Origin: Cyclospora cayetanensis
Lineage: Eukaryota > Apicomplexa > Conoidasida > Eucoccidiorida > Eimeriidae
Assembly: GCF_002999335.1 (NCBI RefSeq)
Contig: NW_020312766.1
Location: forward strand, 95,338 to 159,337
Reading direction: 5' to 3'
Length of the DNA: 64,000 nucleotides
Part shown: piece after piece, positions 25,001 to 35,809 of the stretch
How positions within the stretch are numbered: position 1 is the stretch's first letter
How the letters are laid out: every line of letters begins with the position of its first letter
Program-made: the position numbers and the translations under genes
The notes under the pieces: generated by a model
What the model was told of the DNA's origin: nothing
The model's input: the letters and a program-made list of their open reading frames with translations, nothing else
The model's database searches: none

Positions 25001-25079
25001 AGTCGGGTGCCAGCAGGAATCAGCGAACATACAATAGCAGTACGCCAACGTTCTAAGTAATACACAGCTGGCTGGCCAA
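22016..25079. other. repeat-poor, gene-poor segment
   Basis: Apart from a short TGC run near 22,085 upstream of the giant gene, CAG runs stop and base composition becomes more AT-rich. No open frame exceeds about 115 codons and none shows a family motif. It lies upstream of a decayed reverse transcriptase on the same strand, so part of it may be old gag/protease sequence, but I cannot recognise any. Confidence 0.5.
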
Positions 25080-26700
25080 ACGCTGGTCGTCCAGCGCACC
25101 GTATTAAGCTAATTTACGGCTTAGCCCCAAATGTTTCAGGGTATGGAACTACCCACACCATAAAGAAGAGATTAAGTAGAAGGCGAGTGAGGTTCTTTTA
25201 ATTTAAGGTGCAGCAATCGACCACCGCCTTTGTGCACTGGTATTGGTGCAGAAGAAGGAATGAGTGTAGCATACAATGTAAGCCCCTAAATAAGATCCTT
25301 GTGAAGTAGAGGGTCCTGACCTGATGCCTTGAAATGAAGTATTCAACAAACTAGACGGGGAATTAGTCTAATTGGCATCTGTCCTGAAATACTTCTTATA
25401 CAGATTCCCGTTCACCCTGGTGATAAGCACACAACCCCGCATCATGCTCACATTTGCGAACCCGAGTAAACCTGTCTACCGCTCATTTCTATTCTCCAGC
25501 TGTACCACAACAGCTATTGTAATCGAATTTGCGAGAAATCGACGATGGTGCAGGCGTGGTAGAGTGGATGCTTGTCTGAATGAGCAATGTCATAAATTGC
25601 AGATCCAAAACGTTCACGAGCGTATACCGCATCCAAGGCGTGCACCTCAGAGGTAGAGGGGTGAACTATGAAATCTGGAGGCATGCAGCGTGTTGGTATT
25701 ATCACAACTCTTACATATTTGGGAGATCACGTGCTGGCTGCAGGAATCGAAGCAGATCGCCAACAAATAAAACAATCAAGGAGTGCCTTAGTTTTGCCCA
25801 CCCACAGGGATGCTGAAAAGTTCTATGGGCTCTACCAAATTTTCATTGTGGGATATTTGAGGATATTTGCTTTTTTGATATATCTACTTAAGAGAACGCA
25901 GTCTGGAACCTCGACACAAAGGGCTGATGCCGCAGTAAGGACGCATTGAGGCTTACAACTTCTCGGTTCCTCGTTCTGCTCGAGTATAGCTGGCATTTCT
26001 TCTTCACAACAAATCCAAGTGACGTTGTTTCGGACGCTCTCTTCTTTCTACGGGCTGTGAGCTCTTCAAAGCATTAAGCATTGCTTTTCGTTCTCATCGT
26101 TCAACCAGTATGAGCAGCGCTATCCAACGCGGGAGAAGAGAATCGGTGGGGTGTTGTGTGACATGCAAAAAAACTGATTATTCTCCAAACAGACCTTCAG
26201 TCTCTAAGGAGCCTTTGGAATCATCACCGGGCATTGATAATACTGTATTTGTTTGCTAGCTTGGGCGCCTTTTGCTTTGGCTGTAAAGTATATTACGGCA
26301 TTACCAACGTGGTCGCCAACGCTCTCTAGCAGCGCTCCAGTGGTTCGCTATCGTGAACTTGAGCAGCTGTTGTCTCCGATGTTTTGCTGCTATCCATGAA
26401 AATTGTTTGCTTGTCATAACGTTTACATCCACTTGTTCGCTACCATTGCCAAAATCCACAATGACTATCAGAAGAGTGAAGCATTGCCACCTTGGGTAGG
26501 ACCTGTTGTGATTCAAGCACTCCGAAGTGCTGGTTTGTGCACAAGCTCATGAGCGAGGCTTTTCGGATCGTGAAAATAGTTACATCACAATGGAGCAGTC
26601 CTCAGTCCTCCTGTTGCATGGGATGCGTCTCGCGGCAGAAGACTGAGATAAAGGCAGGTCGTAATCTGTGCACCTGCAGAGAATACCTCACGAACTAGCC
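25080..26700 (+). mobile_element. decayed Ty3/gypsy-type retrotransposon: RT, RNase H, integrase finger
   Basis: Fragments lie in pol order on the plus strand, broken by stops and frameshifts. About 25,080-25,200 reads AHRIKLIYG then HHKEEIK, as in the region before the RT fingers. About 25,200-25,250 reads ALVLVQKKE, the LV.KKDG block. 25,690-25,900 reads TLTYLGDHVLAAGIEAD, then FYGLYQIF, then LIYLLKRTQ, matching YLGHvls..Gi..d / FLGL.nYYR.Fi / LL. About 25,940-26,050 reads SKDALRLTTSRFLVLLEYSW, then FFTTNPSDVV, matching the start of RNase H (LK..L...PVL, then F..TDASD). About 26,590-26,690 reads CCMGCVSRQKTEIKAG, like the C..CQr.K.E end of the integrase zinc finger. Many stops make this a pseudogene. 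The family level (Ty3/gypsy, Metaviridae) is confident. The catalytic YxDD box is not readable. Confidence 0.7.
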
Positions 26701-27829
26701 ACAACGACTATTAGTTTGAAACATCTAACGACTTGAAACTGTGCCCTTGCTTCTGAACTAAAAGCTTGATGGCAAATACACTGAGGACGCTTGCGCTTTC
26801 ATAGTGTTAAGTGAGGCAAGTGCACACTAGGCAAACGAAGCTACAGTATTAATTGTTCGCTTTACACCAAGCATATTTAGTCACACCCCAATTGATCCTT
26901 AGCATCCTCCTGCCTCTCGGTATGTGCTGTAGACCACATGCTTTACTACTCCTGCAAAGATCCATCATTAATGCTGCAGAGCGTCAACCTGGCAATCGGT
27001 GTAGTGTATTTACCATAAAAGCTGATTTGGTATCTTGCACCTTTCTATGCGGTCTTGTTGCGGCACAAAATTCAAGGTACATGAGCACTAGCACCACTCG
27101 GAAGCTGCTAGTTGATGAGGCAAATTGGATGATCATCTACATCTGCATTTCGAGGTGCTGCTGCTGAAACAGGGTCAAGCTATTGACACAGTTTTGGGTT
27201 GATTTGTGGTAGATGCTCATGCTGGCCCTCTAGGAAAGCCCAGAAAGGCAAAGGGCGTAGAAGACACTAAGAAAGATTTCTTGCATCTACTGCTCACAAC
27301 CAAATATGGCTTAAATTACATGTAGGCAAAATGGTAGTAAAGCTCTAAAAGGGCACTGGTGCCTGAAGATCCGCTAAGTGGGTAAACAAGCGGCAATTTT
27401 GTGCGGTGATATATTTTCTAAAGGTTCCTTGAGATAGATATTCCATAAATTACCCCTTATGTTAATTCGGCGGGCACATTAGCTGTAGGACGGTTGTGTC
27501 GTGCATCGGTCAGAAGTGCCATTAACCACTCACTGGAAGCCGAATATGTCAGTGTTCTTGGCGTAGCAAGTGCAACCTGTCTTTTTGAGTATCATGGCAT
27601 CAGGGCAGGGCGGCAGACTGAGGATGATGAATTTTTGTCGGGCAAATAGAAAAGTAAGCACATTCGCCAAAATTTTAAAAGGGCATTGGTGACTGGCAGA
27701 GAACGCACTCCATGTCGGCATTTCGGGTGTCCTCAAGAATTCTGGAGCTGCCTGCGTAAACGTTTTGTTCTGCAAATCGACCACTGATATGGGCGATGAG
27801 GTACGCTAAAGCTAGGCAAGAGATGTTGG

Positions 27830-28010
27830 TTTATTATGTGGTGGTCACGTTGTTCTACGTGAAGCACGGATTTTCGCCTATGGGCTTTGGCGACATCAGT
27901 GTCCTGCATGGATATTCACCACAAATCCAAGTGTGGTTGTGCATTCTAAGTGATATGTAGATGAAAAATGCGTAAGCCTGCAATTGCTGAGACACTCGAG
28001 CTCATGGGTT
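27830..28010 (+). mobile_element. possible second RNase H fragment of a gypsy-type element
   Basis: Around 27,905-27,950 the DNA repeats the RNase H start seen near 25,995-26,035. Both share ACAAATCCAAGTG followed two bases later by GTTGT, and the frame reads FTTNPSVVV against FTTNPSDVV. Upstream text (VLHGYS) would fit the PVL..P block. A weak, short match, suggesting two decayed copies in the same direction. Confidence 0.3.
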
Positions 28011-28124
28011 TCGCAGAGAATACCGAAAAAGTGCTACCGTTCATGCTTGACCTTGTAGCGCTTTAGTCAACCAACTCCACACAGGGTCGCTTGCGCATCC
28101 CGTAATCCTGCACTGGCAACTTCT

Positions 28125-28523
28125 TTGTTCACAATAGACAACACCGCCTTGCTGCTTCGCTTGAGCACAAAATCAGGCAAAAATCGTATGCGATATCGAG
28201 TAAGCACTGCGAAGAGATTAATAGTACTGAATGTGTTAATTGATGGTCTGGGAACAGGATACAGTGAAGTAAGCGAGTATGTGATGTGTCTGCCGCCCCT
28301 AGTGCAACATCTGTTGAAACCCTACCTCCCCGCAATTGAATGTAAACCCCAAACCATATACGATTGTTTTCAGAATTACTTATGCACTAAAGCGAAAACG
28401 CGTCTTCAGGAGATTCGTGTGCGAACAAAGCGAGGACGATTGCTCGCGCCTTGGAATTTGTACACTTTGTTGTCTCCTGGCTTTTCTATGGCCCCCCCGC
28501 CACGACGGAGAACAGCAACATAG
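28125..28523 (+). CDS. unassigned 132-codon open frame in the repeat-poor block
   Basis: A plus-strand frame with a basic C-terminal part (TKAKTRLQEIRVRTKRGRLL). There is no ATG at its first codon in a good context and no family is recognised. It overlaps the minus-strand 64-codon membrane-protein frame (28406-28600), and at most one of them is likely real. It could also be decayed retroelement sequence. Confidence 0.15.
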   Translation: MFTIDNTALLLRLSTKSGKNRMRYRVSTAKRLIVLNVLIDGLGTGYSEVSEYVMCLPPLVQHLLKPYLPAIECKPQTIYDCFQNYLCTKAKTRLQEIRVRTKRGRLLAPWNLYTLLSPGFSMAPPPRRRTAT

Positions 28524-28600
28524 ATAATTCTGATTACGTAGTAAACAGTAGCTGCTACAGCAAGACAAATAGCTGCAGGATAAAAATTTAGCTGATGCAC
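28406..28600 (-). CDS. possible small single-span membrane protein (64 aa)
   Basis: An ATG at 28600 on the minus strand opens a 64-codon frame. It has one strongly hydrophobic helix (AAICLAVAATVYYVIRIIYV, about residues 9-28) followed by a basic, Gly-rich tail. Composition is natural, with few low-complexity residues. It lies about 190 bases downstream of deoxyhypusine synthase on the same strand, with no sign of co-transcription. Small one-span proteins of this kind are common in mitochondrial complexes and the ER, but no family is recognised. It overlaps an open frame on the other strand. Confidence 0.35.
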   Translation of the reverse strand: MHQLNFYPAAICLAVAATVYYVIRIIYVAVLRRGGGAIEKPGDNKVYKFQGASNRPRFVRTRIS

Positions 28601-28787
28601 AAACAGCTAAAACACCCGAATGTACGGGTTTGCTGTCACCTGCAACAGATTACATTTATGGTTTCTGGGGAGCAGTGCTCCCACCCCTGACACTTCTTTG
28701 CTTAGTATGGTGGCTTTCGTCAGCCGCAGGAAATAAGTGTTCTCTTGGAACTCTCGCCTGACCCTGCAAAAATTCGCTTCCTAGGTG

Positions 28788-30368
28788 TCACTGCTGTTCC
28801 TGCAGCTGCGCTTGCTGCTGTTGCTTCTGGAAGTGTCTCCTGGCAAAGGTGGCAGCAACAAGCAATGGGAAGGTCAGTGTTGCGTCTGCAGTGACCTTCA
28901 CATGATTTCCATTGACTTTAATCTTGCCCCAGCTAACAGCCTCATCAGGTCTGGCCCCAGAATCACTGCCGTCAAAGTCGGATGCTGAATTTAGATAGAC
29001 AGCGAACTCTGCGCCGTTCTTCATTAAATGTGCGTTACATGTGTGATGCTTGGGCAACCCCCCGCCAAGGATGAGAAGGCCACTGCACCGGCTCCCAGCA
29101 GCTAAGTCGTTAGCCCTTCGCACATCTTTTGCAACATCAACCACTAAACCGGGGTTGCGGTACGTGTGGAAGAAAATATTGTCTCCGAGACTCCCGTCGG
29201 TGAGCCCTGGGCAAAAGACAGGGATGTCATTTTTCCAGCACCAGTACAAGAAGCTCTCTTCATGTCTCGGATGCGTCTCTATAGCTTCCCCTAAGTATCT
29301 AGTAATATCAGAGGGAGTTAAAACCACTTCACTCAGATTCACAGGCTCCTTCTGCAGCTGTGCCCTCTCCATGGCTCGCGCGAGCCGCTCCTGCTGTCGC
29401 TGCAGCAGCCTGTCCAGGTGTGGCTGTAACCAATCCTCGAATTTGCAATAATTCTCATTTGGAACTATCAAATTGCCAATGCGATTCCAGCCCTTCCTCC
29501 TGAGCACGCTACCCTTTAGGGCGAAGTCTCCGACTACTGTGGGGCCTAGACACTTGATGATATCCTCTTCTACTCCACCGGCAGATGTAACGGCCGCCAC
29601 AATCATCTTGTGCTTCGCAAGGAATACGAACGCCTCACGCAGCCCAGAGCTAATCATGTTGGATGTGAAACTAAGCCATATGGAACACCGGTCCTGCTTC
29701 TTCGGCCGAAGCACCAGCTGCTGCTCGCTCTGCTGTTGATTGCCATGCTGCTCTGATGGCATATCCTCTTCCTCTTCACTGCTGTAGGAGTCTTCACTGC
29801 TGCAGGAGTCTTCACTGCCTCCGCTGCCATCGATCTCAGTAGGGAGCCCGTGTTCCCTCAAGATTTCCCTCACTTGCTTCCTCCTGTCCTTCTCTGCTTT
29901 TCTCGATTCCTTCTGCCTCCTTCGCTCCTCTTTTGTAGGCGGCTGCCAGTCCAGCATAGCATTTACCACTTCAATTGCACGTCCTAAATGCGTCGCCTGG
30001 AAACCTGTAGTTAACAAACTAGTCGCCAGCCCCTCTAGGGACGGAGTGGCAGACCACGTTACCCCCTTTACATGCAGCGTGTCCACCGGTAGAGGGACTG
30101 AAGGCTGCAGAACAGCCGCAGTTGCTGCTGCGGGAAAGCTCGATGGCGTAGTGTACGTTTTCCCATAGACTGTCTGAGGGTCCTCCGAAACATCGTGGCT
30201 TGTGGCCGTTCTCGCACTCTCATTCGCCCCTGAATGGAGAGGAAGCGCGGCGGAAGAGAAGCCTTCCTCACCAATAGCATCTGAAGACTTTTGCCCTTGT
30301 GACATCTTGACTGTGGGGGCAGGAGGGACCGTTCCAACTGAGCGCAGAACTATCCCAGCTATTGACAC
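28788..30368 (-). CDS. DHPS: deoxyhypusine synthase
   Basis: Single exon, 526 residues. Deoxyhypusine synthase transfers the aminobutyl group of spermidine to one lysine of eIF5A in an NAD-dependent reaction, the first step of hypusine formation in the cytosol. Family blocks in order: TGFQATHLGRAIEVVNAMLD, SNMISSGLRE, TSAGGVEEDIIKCLGPT, GSVLRRKGWNRIGNLIVPNE, GLTDGSLGDNIFFHTY, LGGGLPKHH, FDGSDSGARPDEAVSWGKI and ADATLTFPLLVAATFA. The catalytic lysine is the K of SWGK, about residue 482. Animal and yeast enzymes are about 370-390 residues; the excess here is a roughly 100-residue N-terminal extension plus an acidic Ser/Glu/Gln insert after LDWQPP. A second in-frame Met (residue 22) could be the true start. 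The gene has few CAG runs, starts head-to-head with the AFG2-type gene and shows no intron. Confidence 0.95.
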   Translation of the reverse strand: MSIAGIVLRSVGTVPPAPTVKMSQGQKSSDAIGEEGFSSAALPLHSGANESARTATSHDVSEDPQTVYGKTYTTPSSFPAAATAAVLQPSVPLPVDTLHVKGVTWSATPSLEGLATSLLTTGFQATHLGRAIEVVNAMLDWQPPTKEERRRQKESRKAEKDRRKQVREILREHGLPTEIDGSGGSEDSCSSEDSYSSEEEEDMPSEQHGNQQQSEQQLVLRPKKQDRCSIWLSFTSNMISSGLREAFVFLAKHKMIVAAVTSAGGVEEDIIKCLGPTVVGDFALKGSVLRRKGWNRIGNLIVPNENYCKFEDWLQPHLDRLLQRQQERLARAMERAQLQKEPVNLSEVVLTPSDITRYLGEAIETHPRHEESFLYWCWKNDIPVFCPGLTDGSLGDNIFFHTYRNPGLVVDVAKDVRRANDLAAGSRCSGLLILGGGLPKHHTCNAHLMKNGAEFAVYLNSASDFDGSDSGARPDEAVSWGKIKVNGNHVKVTADATLTFPLLVAATFARRHFQKQQQQAQLQEQQ

Positions 30369-31029
30369 AAGCGGGGGTCAAACGCCCCCAAAATAGCGGG
30401 CATTTAAGAAACAGAAAAAAACAGGTACCACATCTGTGAGCGAAAATATCGTAGATCTTCCCGGGTGGAGCGTAGCGCATGCGCATGTTGGAGCTGGCCC
30501 CAGAAGCAACAGACAGTCGTACGAGCAGTAGCCGTTGTGGCCCATCCTTAACCCCCATGCTGTATTTCAACGATCCACGGAATATATGGGTTTCATCATT
30601 GAAAAGCTGATACCTTCGTACACTGGTGAAAATAACACAGATCCTTATCCACTGAGGCTTCAAAGTATCATGGCGCTGATATCACTCGGCGCACACTAGC
30701 TGCACAGCTAGGCCTCAAGACTTTGATTTTTTCGTAGTTTTCACAAGCGAACTTCCCTTTGTGCTGCAGGTACACCGTAGAGAGCTGATGTTGCCTAGTG
30801 CTACTTCTATCCCGCATCGTTTCCCGTATTATGCGCAGGGAAGGCGTTTACTGCAGCACTGCGGCTCCACCAGCAGTTGCGTAACAGCGGCAGGACTACA
30901 GCACCGCAGTAATATCGGAGAGCCAGCCACTCAGCTGCAGCAGCTGCAGCAGCAGGGTCTGCATTTGCTGTCAAGGTAGTGCAGTAGCAACAGCAACCCT
31001 GCAGCGCGAGTTGTACCGCGGCTACAAAA
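30369..31029. promoter_or_regulatory. divergent promoter region between DHS and AFG2-type genes
   Basis: About 660 bases separate the start codons of two divergently read genes, so both promoters must lie here. No sequence element is recognisable. A minus-strand frame (30268-30663) overlaps the DHS start but looks like chance. Confidence 0.4.
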
Positions 31030-34000
31030 ATGCACAGCACAGACCTTCAAGCTGCCCGCCAGAAAGCGCAGGCGGGATCTCCTCTTGCAGAATCCTTGGT
31101 TATGACGCTGTCGCTGCAGCATCCAACAGCAGCTGCAGCAGGGGGCATGCTCTATGCGTCAACCAAGACGTTGCAGCAGCTGCGCATCACAGAGGGGGCG
31201 CAGCGACTTCTCCGCCTCGAAATCCCAGAGGGTGACTTGCAGCAGCAGAAGCAACAGCAGGACGCTGGCGGCAGCTGCAGCAAGCGGAGAGAAGCGCTTG
31301 TAACAATTAGGAATGCAGCAGCGTTAGGCACATCCAAGGCTTTGCCACTTATGCATTTCGTAACCAGTGGAGACGTTTGGTGGGCGCTCGGTTTGACCCC
31401 GCTGCAACAGCAGCAGCAAGGTCAGCCAGTGAAGCTGGAAGTGCTAGCCTCTTTGTTACCGTTGCTGCATGCTCCCATCACCTGCACAGACTTGGAGCTG
31501 CTATTGCTGCATGTCTGTGCTGGACCTGCTTCCCCGAAGGCGCAGCCTCCACAGCAGCCGCAAACGAAGAAGGAAAAAGCAGCAGAAGCAGCACTGACAG
31601 CGCTTCCGAGTTCTAGGGACGGGCAGCAGCCTCCCGCTGCTTGGTGGGCTGAACTTCTTGACAGCAGTATCCCCTGTAACAGGACCCCCAGCGGCACTAG
31701 CAGCATAGACCGTGGTAACAAACGCAGCAAGGCGTGCGTGCTACGCGAAAGCCTCAGGCGTGTCGCTCGGCTGTCTCTCCTTTGCCGCTTCTTCTACGAT
31801 CATCAGCCCCTGCAGTTTTCCCTTGGAGGCTTCTGCTGTATATGGACAGCGAGAGTTCGTACCAGGGAAGGCCCCCCGCCATACCTGACGTGCTCCACAC
31901 CAGCTCCGCAACCTCAGCAACTGCAGCACCCGCAAGATCCGCAGCTGCTACTGCTCCAAAAAGAACTGGAAGCTAGCCATCACCAGGAGCTCCTGTCTCG
32001 CCAGCAACAGCAGCTGTACAGAGTGACCCCAGAAACGAAGATCAGGCTGTCTCTGCACCCGGAAGCCGAACTGTATGCGCAGCAGAGGCAACAGTACAGC
32101 CATCAGGAAGACTTGCATCAGCATGAAGAAAATCCTACTGGCCTTCGACGGTTAGTCCGGTGCAGTAGAGAGCCCATTCGACAAGCCTTCAGTGCTGATA
32201 ATATGAGTCTTTGGTTCCAGGGGTAGTGAGCTGCCGCGTCAAGGCTGGAAATGATAGCTCTTTCAGGGCAGCTCGAGTGTCTGCGTGTTCGGCATTTTCC
32301 TTCTGTGCTTGATTTCTGTCGGTTTCACCATTCGTATTGCAGGCTTGCGGGGAGCGCTGCCCTTCTGCAGCAAGTTTTCTGGAGGCTGCTGCTACCGCTG
32401 GTTCGTCCAGACGCCTTCGCATTGTATGGCCTGCAACAGCCGAATGGACTGCTACTGTGGGGACCTCCTGGCACGGGGAAAACATTCTTGATGAAGGCTA
32501 TTGCAGAGGAAATGGAGCTCCTACAGGGGCGCTTGCAGGCAGCTGCGGCTGATCCGGACTGCGGCAAGACGGCAGCGACAGCTGCCGCCTCTGCCGCAGC
32601 TGCAGGACTGGAAAGCACCACTTCAGATGGTGATGCAGCAGGAGCATACTCTGAGCTGCTGTTTTCTGTCGTTTCTGGTAGCTGGCTGTCGAATGCCAGC
32701 GGCTTCGGAAGTGATTCCGAGACAGCGAATCGCACGCACCAGCAACAGCCCCATAAAAGGGTGATTTTTGTGCCTTCAGAAGTCCATTTGACGCATGCAA
32801 CAGAGCTTGTTGGGTCCGCTTTGGGGGATACAGAGGAAAATATTCACCGCCTTTTTGAAGAGTGCTCCAGAAGGCGGGCTGAACGCATGCAACGAGCAGC
32901 ATTAGCTGCTGCCACTGCTGGGGAGCAGCAAAAGGCAGACGATTTTCGCCTTGTGGGGGGTAGGACGCTTTTGTTCATTGATGAAATCGACTCTATTTGT
33001 CCACACCGTGTCTCAGCCAGCGAGGTAAAGCTCCCCCGAATGTCTTGACAACGCGTAGATGTGTCTCGTATGGCCCCTAATCTACCCCTTCCTGTTTTTT
33101 CTGTGATATTTCAGCCTCTGTGGCATTCCCTCAGTGCTTCTCTCCTTCCATCATATCTCTGTTCTGCCTGGTATTCGGCTAGATGTGTGCCTTCCCCACA
33201 CAAACTGTGCTTAGCACATCATGCCCATTCTGTCAACTGGGCTCAGTACCAGTTTCTGAGTTTCAGTTGTCACTGTTGTTGCTGTAGGCAGGACGCCGCC
33301 AGGTAGCAGCTCTTCTGTCTTGCATGGACGGCTTGAACAGTGACCCCTCCATTTTTGTAGTTGGAGCCACAAATCACCGAGAGGCAATTGACGAGGCCGT
33401 GCGAAGGGCGGGCAGGCTGGAGCTTGAGATAGAGGTGCGACACTACTTCTGATGTCTACGGTGCTGCATGTACTTCTTCTCTTCAACGTATAAGTGTTGC
33501 GCTTGTGCTTGGTTTGGGACGGTGCATGCTGTGCCGTGGCAGAGGCGGACGGCTTCGGTCACTCGAAAGACATTTTTTTCGCTTCTCGCTGAATTCTGTG
33601 TTTGTTACCGCAGCTAAGCGTTCCTTCGGCAGGGGAGAGGCTCTCAATGCTGCGCAAGATGCTGAGCCAAAGGCCTCATTGCCTCTCGGAGCCCGACATA
33701 AAGGAGGTCGGCGCTGCCCCCCTACAAGGGCTTTCCCGCAGTCTTAGCACGCTGTCTCAAAATGCGGTCCTACCTCTCGAATATTCCTGATTGGCATGCT
33801 GTACGGCTCTAGTAATCCAACAGGCTTTCGCTTGATCCAGCCATTGCTGAGTGTTGGTGTGGCGGCTGCCGTAGGTCGCCGACAATTGCCAAGCCTTCGT
33901 GGCTGCAGACATGGCCTTGCTGATGCGAACGGCTACCACCTCTGCTTTGAGGCAGAGCCTCATCCATATGCAGCAGCTGCAACAAACGGGGCAGGAGCAA

Positions 34001-35809
34001 GAGCAACAGGAGCAGAGGCAGAAAATCTTGCTGCTTTCCCCGGCACATTTCAAGGCGGCGTTGCGACTAGTACGTCCCTCTGGTCTGAAAGGGGTGGCTT
34101 GTGAGGTGCCTCGCGTCCGCTGGGGGGATATCGGGGGATACGAGGCGGCGAAGCGGCAGCTCTCTGAGTGCGTGGAGTGGCCGCTAGCTTATGGGGAGAT
34201 GTTCTCCAGACTCAGACTGCAGCCTCCGAAGGGCATCCTGCTGTACGGACCGCCAGGCTGCAGCAAAACTATGCTGGCCAAAGCAGTAGCGACTGAAAGC
34301 AAGATGAATTTCGTCTCAGTTAAAGTAAGGGCCGAATGCCTTGCGTACGGCTTTTCTGCGTGATGGCACTTAAGGATTCAAAATTAGTCGAATGTGGTTG
34401 TTTTGGGGCTGATTGTAGTGTCAGAAATGTATTAGTTGGCGAAGGCTTGGAGTTGGTGGCTGCACCTCCGGCCTAGGGGACAGACTTTTTTTCCGCATGC
34501 TGCGCCCTTCCTGCAGGGTCCTGAGCTATTTTCAAAGTGGGTTGGGGAGTCCGAGAAGGCTGTTCGTGATTTGTTTAGGTGAGACTTGTTGGAGGCTGTA
34601 GTGCCTCTCTTCTTCGTGGTGGCGGGGGCAGCATGTATCATGCGCGGTGATGCTGCTTCTGCTAGGGGATTGTGTTTTGATGCAGAAGTTGCCCCTCTCC
34701 GTCTTCTTCCGCGGGGAGGCATTCGCCCTGTTGCCAGCATCTTGCTTAGGTACTTGGGCTTTGTACGATTGCAGGAGGGCACGACAAAATGCTCCGTGCA
34801 TAATTTTTTTCGACGAGATCGATGCATTGGGGGTGGATAGGGAGAAGGGCGATGCCTCCGGTGTACGTGCACCTTGCTGGTCCATCTGGTGCTGCTCTCT
34901 GCGCTGCTCTGTAGACGCCTGCTTTCGCTTCTGTGGGACCTGGGCAGAGCAGTGATTTTTGCTTGCTCGCTTCCTGTGTAGCTGGTGTGATTTTGGTTGG
35001 CATCGCGCTCGGTGCTCCTAGTGGCTGTGGTGCGTCTGTTGCTACTCCAGGTAGAGACTCGTGTATTGTCGCAGCTTTTAACTGAAATGGATGGAATCGG
35101 CCCTCACGCTTCAATAGTGGTATTAGCAGCAACAAACCGACCCGACCTGCTGGACGCCGCACTGATGCGCCCCGGAAGGCTGGACAGGCTGGTATATGTC
35201 CAGCTGCCTGATGAAGACGCGAGACTGCAGATAGCACTGAACGTACTTCGGCATGTGCCTGTACACCCTACTTGTCTTGCTGCTGCTATGGAGGATCCGG
35301 AGGTAGCCGCACGCATAGCAGCACTGGCGCAAGACCGATACAGATCAGATGAATGCGCTGGTGCAACCCATAAGCGAGGGGACGGGCTGACACAGGAGCC
35401 AGAAAAGCCGCAGGAAGAGCAGCAAGGTGTCCCTGTTACAGCAACCCTGGCGCTTGCGTGCTGGCTCAGCGCACGTACGGAGGGATATAGCGGGGCAGAG
35501 ATTACTATGATTTGTAAAGAAGGAGCATTAGATTCCATTAGAGAACACATTACTCGCTGTAAAGAGACATCGCAGCAGCAGCAGCAACTGGAGGAAGAAC
35601 TACTGACACTCCAACTACGACATATACAGGCGGCGTTGCAGCGCGTGAAGCCCCGCACCCCACAGTCGCTGCTCCAGCTGTACGAACACTACAACAACAA
35701 GACGCATGGGGCAGCTTCTTCGCCGTCACCAGCAGTGACGCCGACACCGCACTCTATCTCTGCTGGAGCGCAGCCAGGGACGTCTTCTATACTAGGTCAA
35801 GGGAAGTAG
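31030..35809 (+). CDS. AFG2/SPATA5-type tandem AAA+ ATPase, 8 exons
   Basis: Exons are 31030-32222, 32343-33024, 33288-33434, 33614-33706, 33875-34324, 34517-34578, 34775-34862 and 35051-35809. All phases agree and give about 1,157 residues. After a long N-domain with Gln runs come two AAA modules. D1 has Walker A GPPGTGKT (438-445), Walker B LLFIDEID (ending at 614), [20 protein letters not shown] and [21 protein letters not shown]2 has [15 protein letters not shown], Walker A GPPGCSKT (830-837), [26 protein letters not shown] (ending at 892), [20 protein letters not shown] and GYSGAEI. The CSK form of the D2 P-loop and the two intact Walker B boxes match AFG2/Drg1/SPATA5, which strips assembly factors from pre-60S ribosomes in the cytosol. 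CDC48 is the alternative but has GTGKT in D2. The C-terminus has a short Gln run and a Ser/Pro/Thr tail. Confidence 0.85.

Noticed and set aside
30268..30663. Minus frame overlapping the DHS start
   Set aside because: It is out of frame with DHS and has no family likeness; treated as chance in the shared promoter region.
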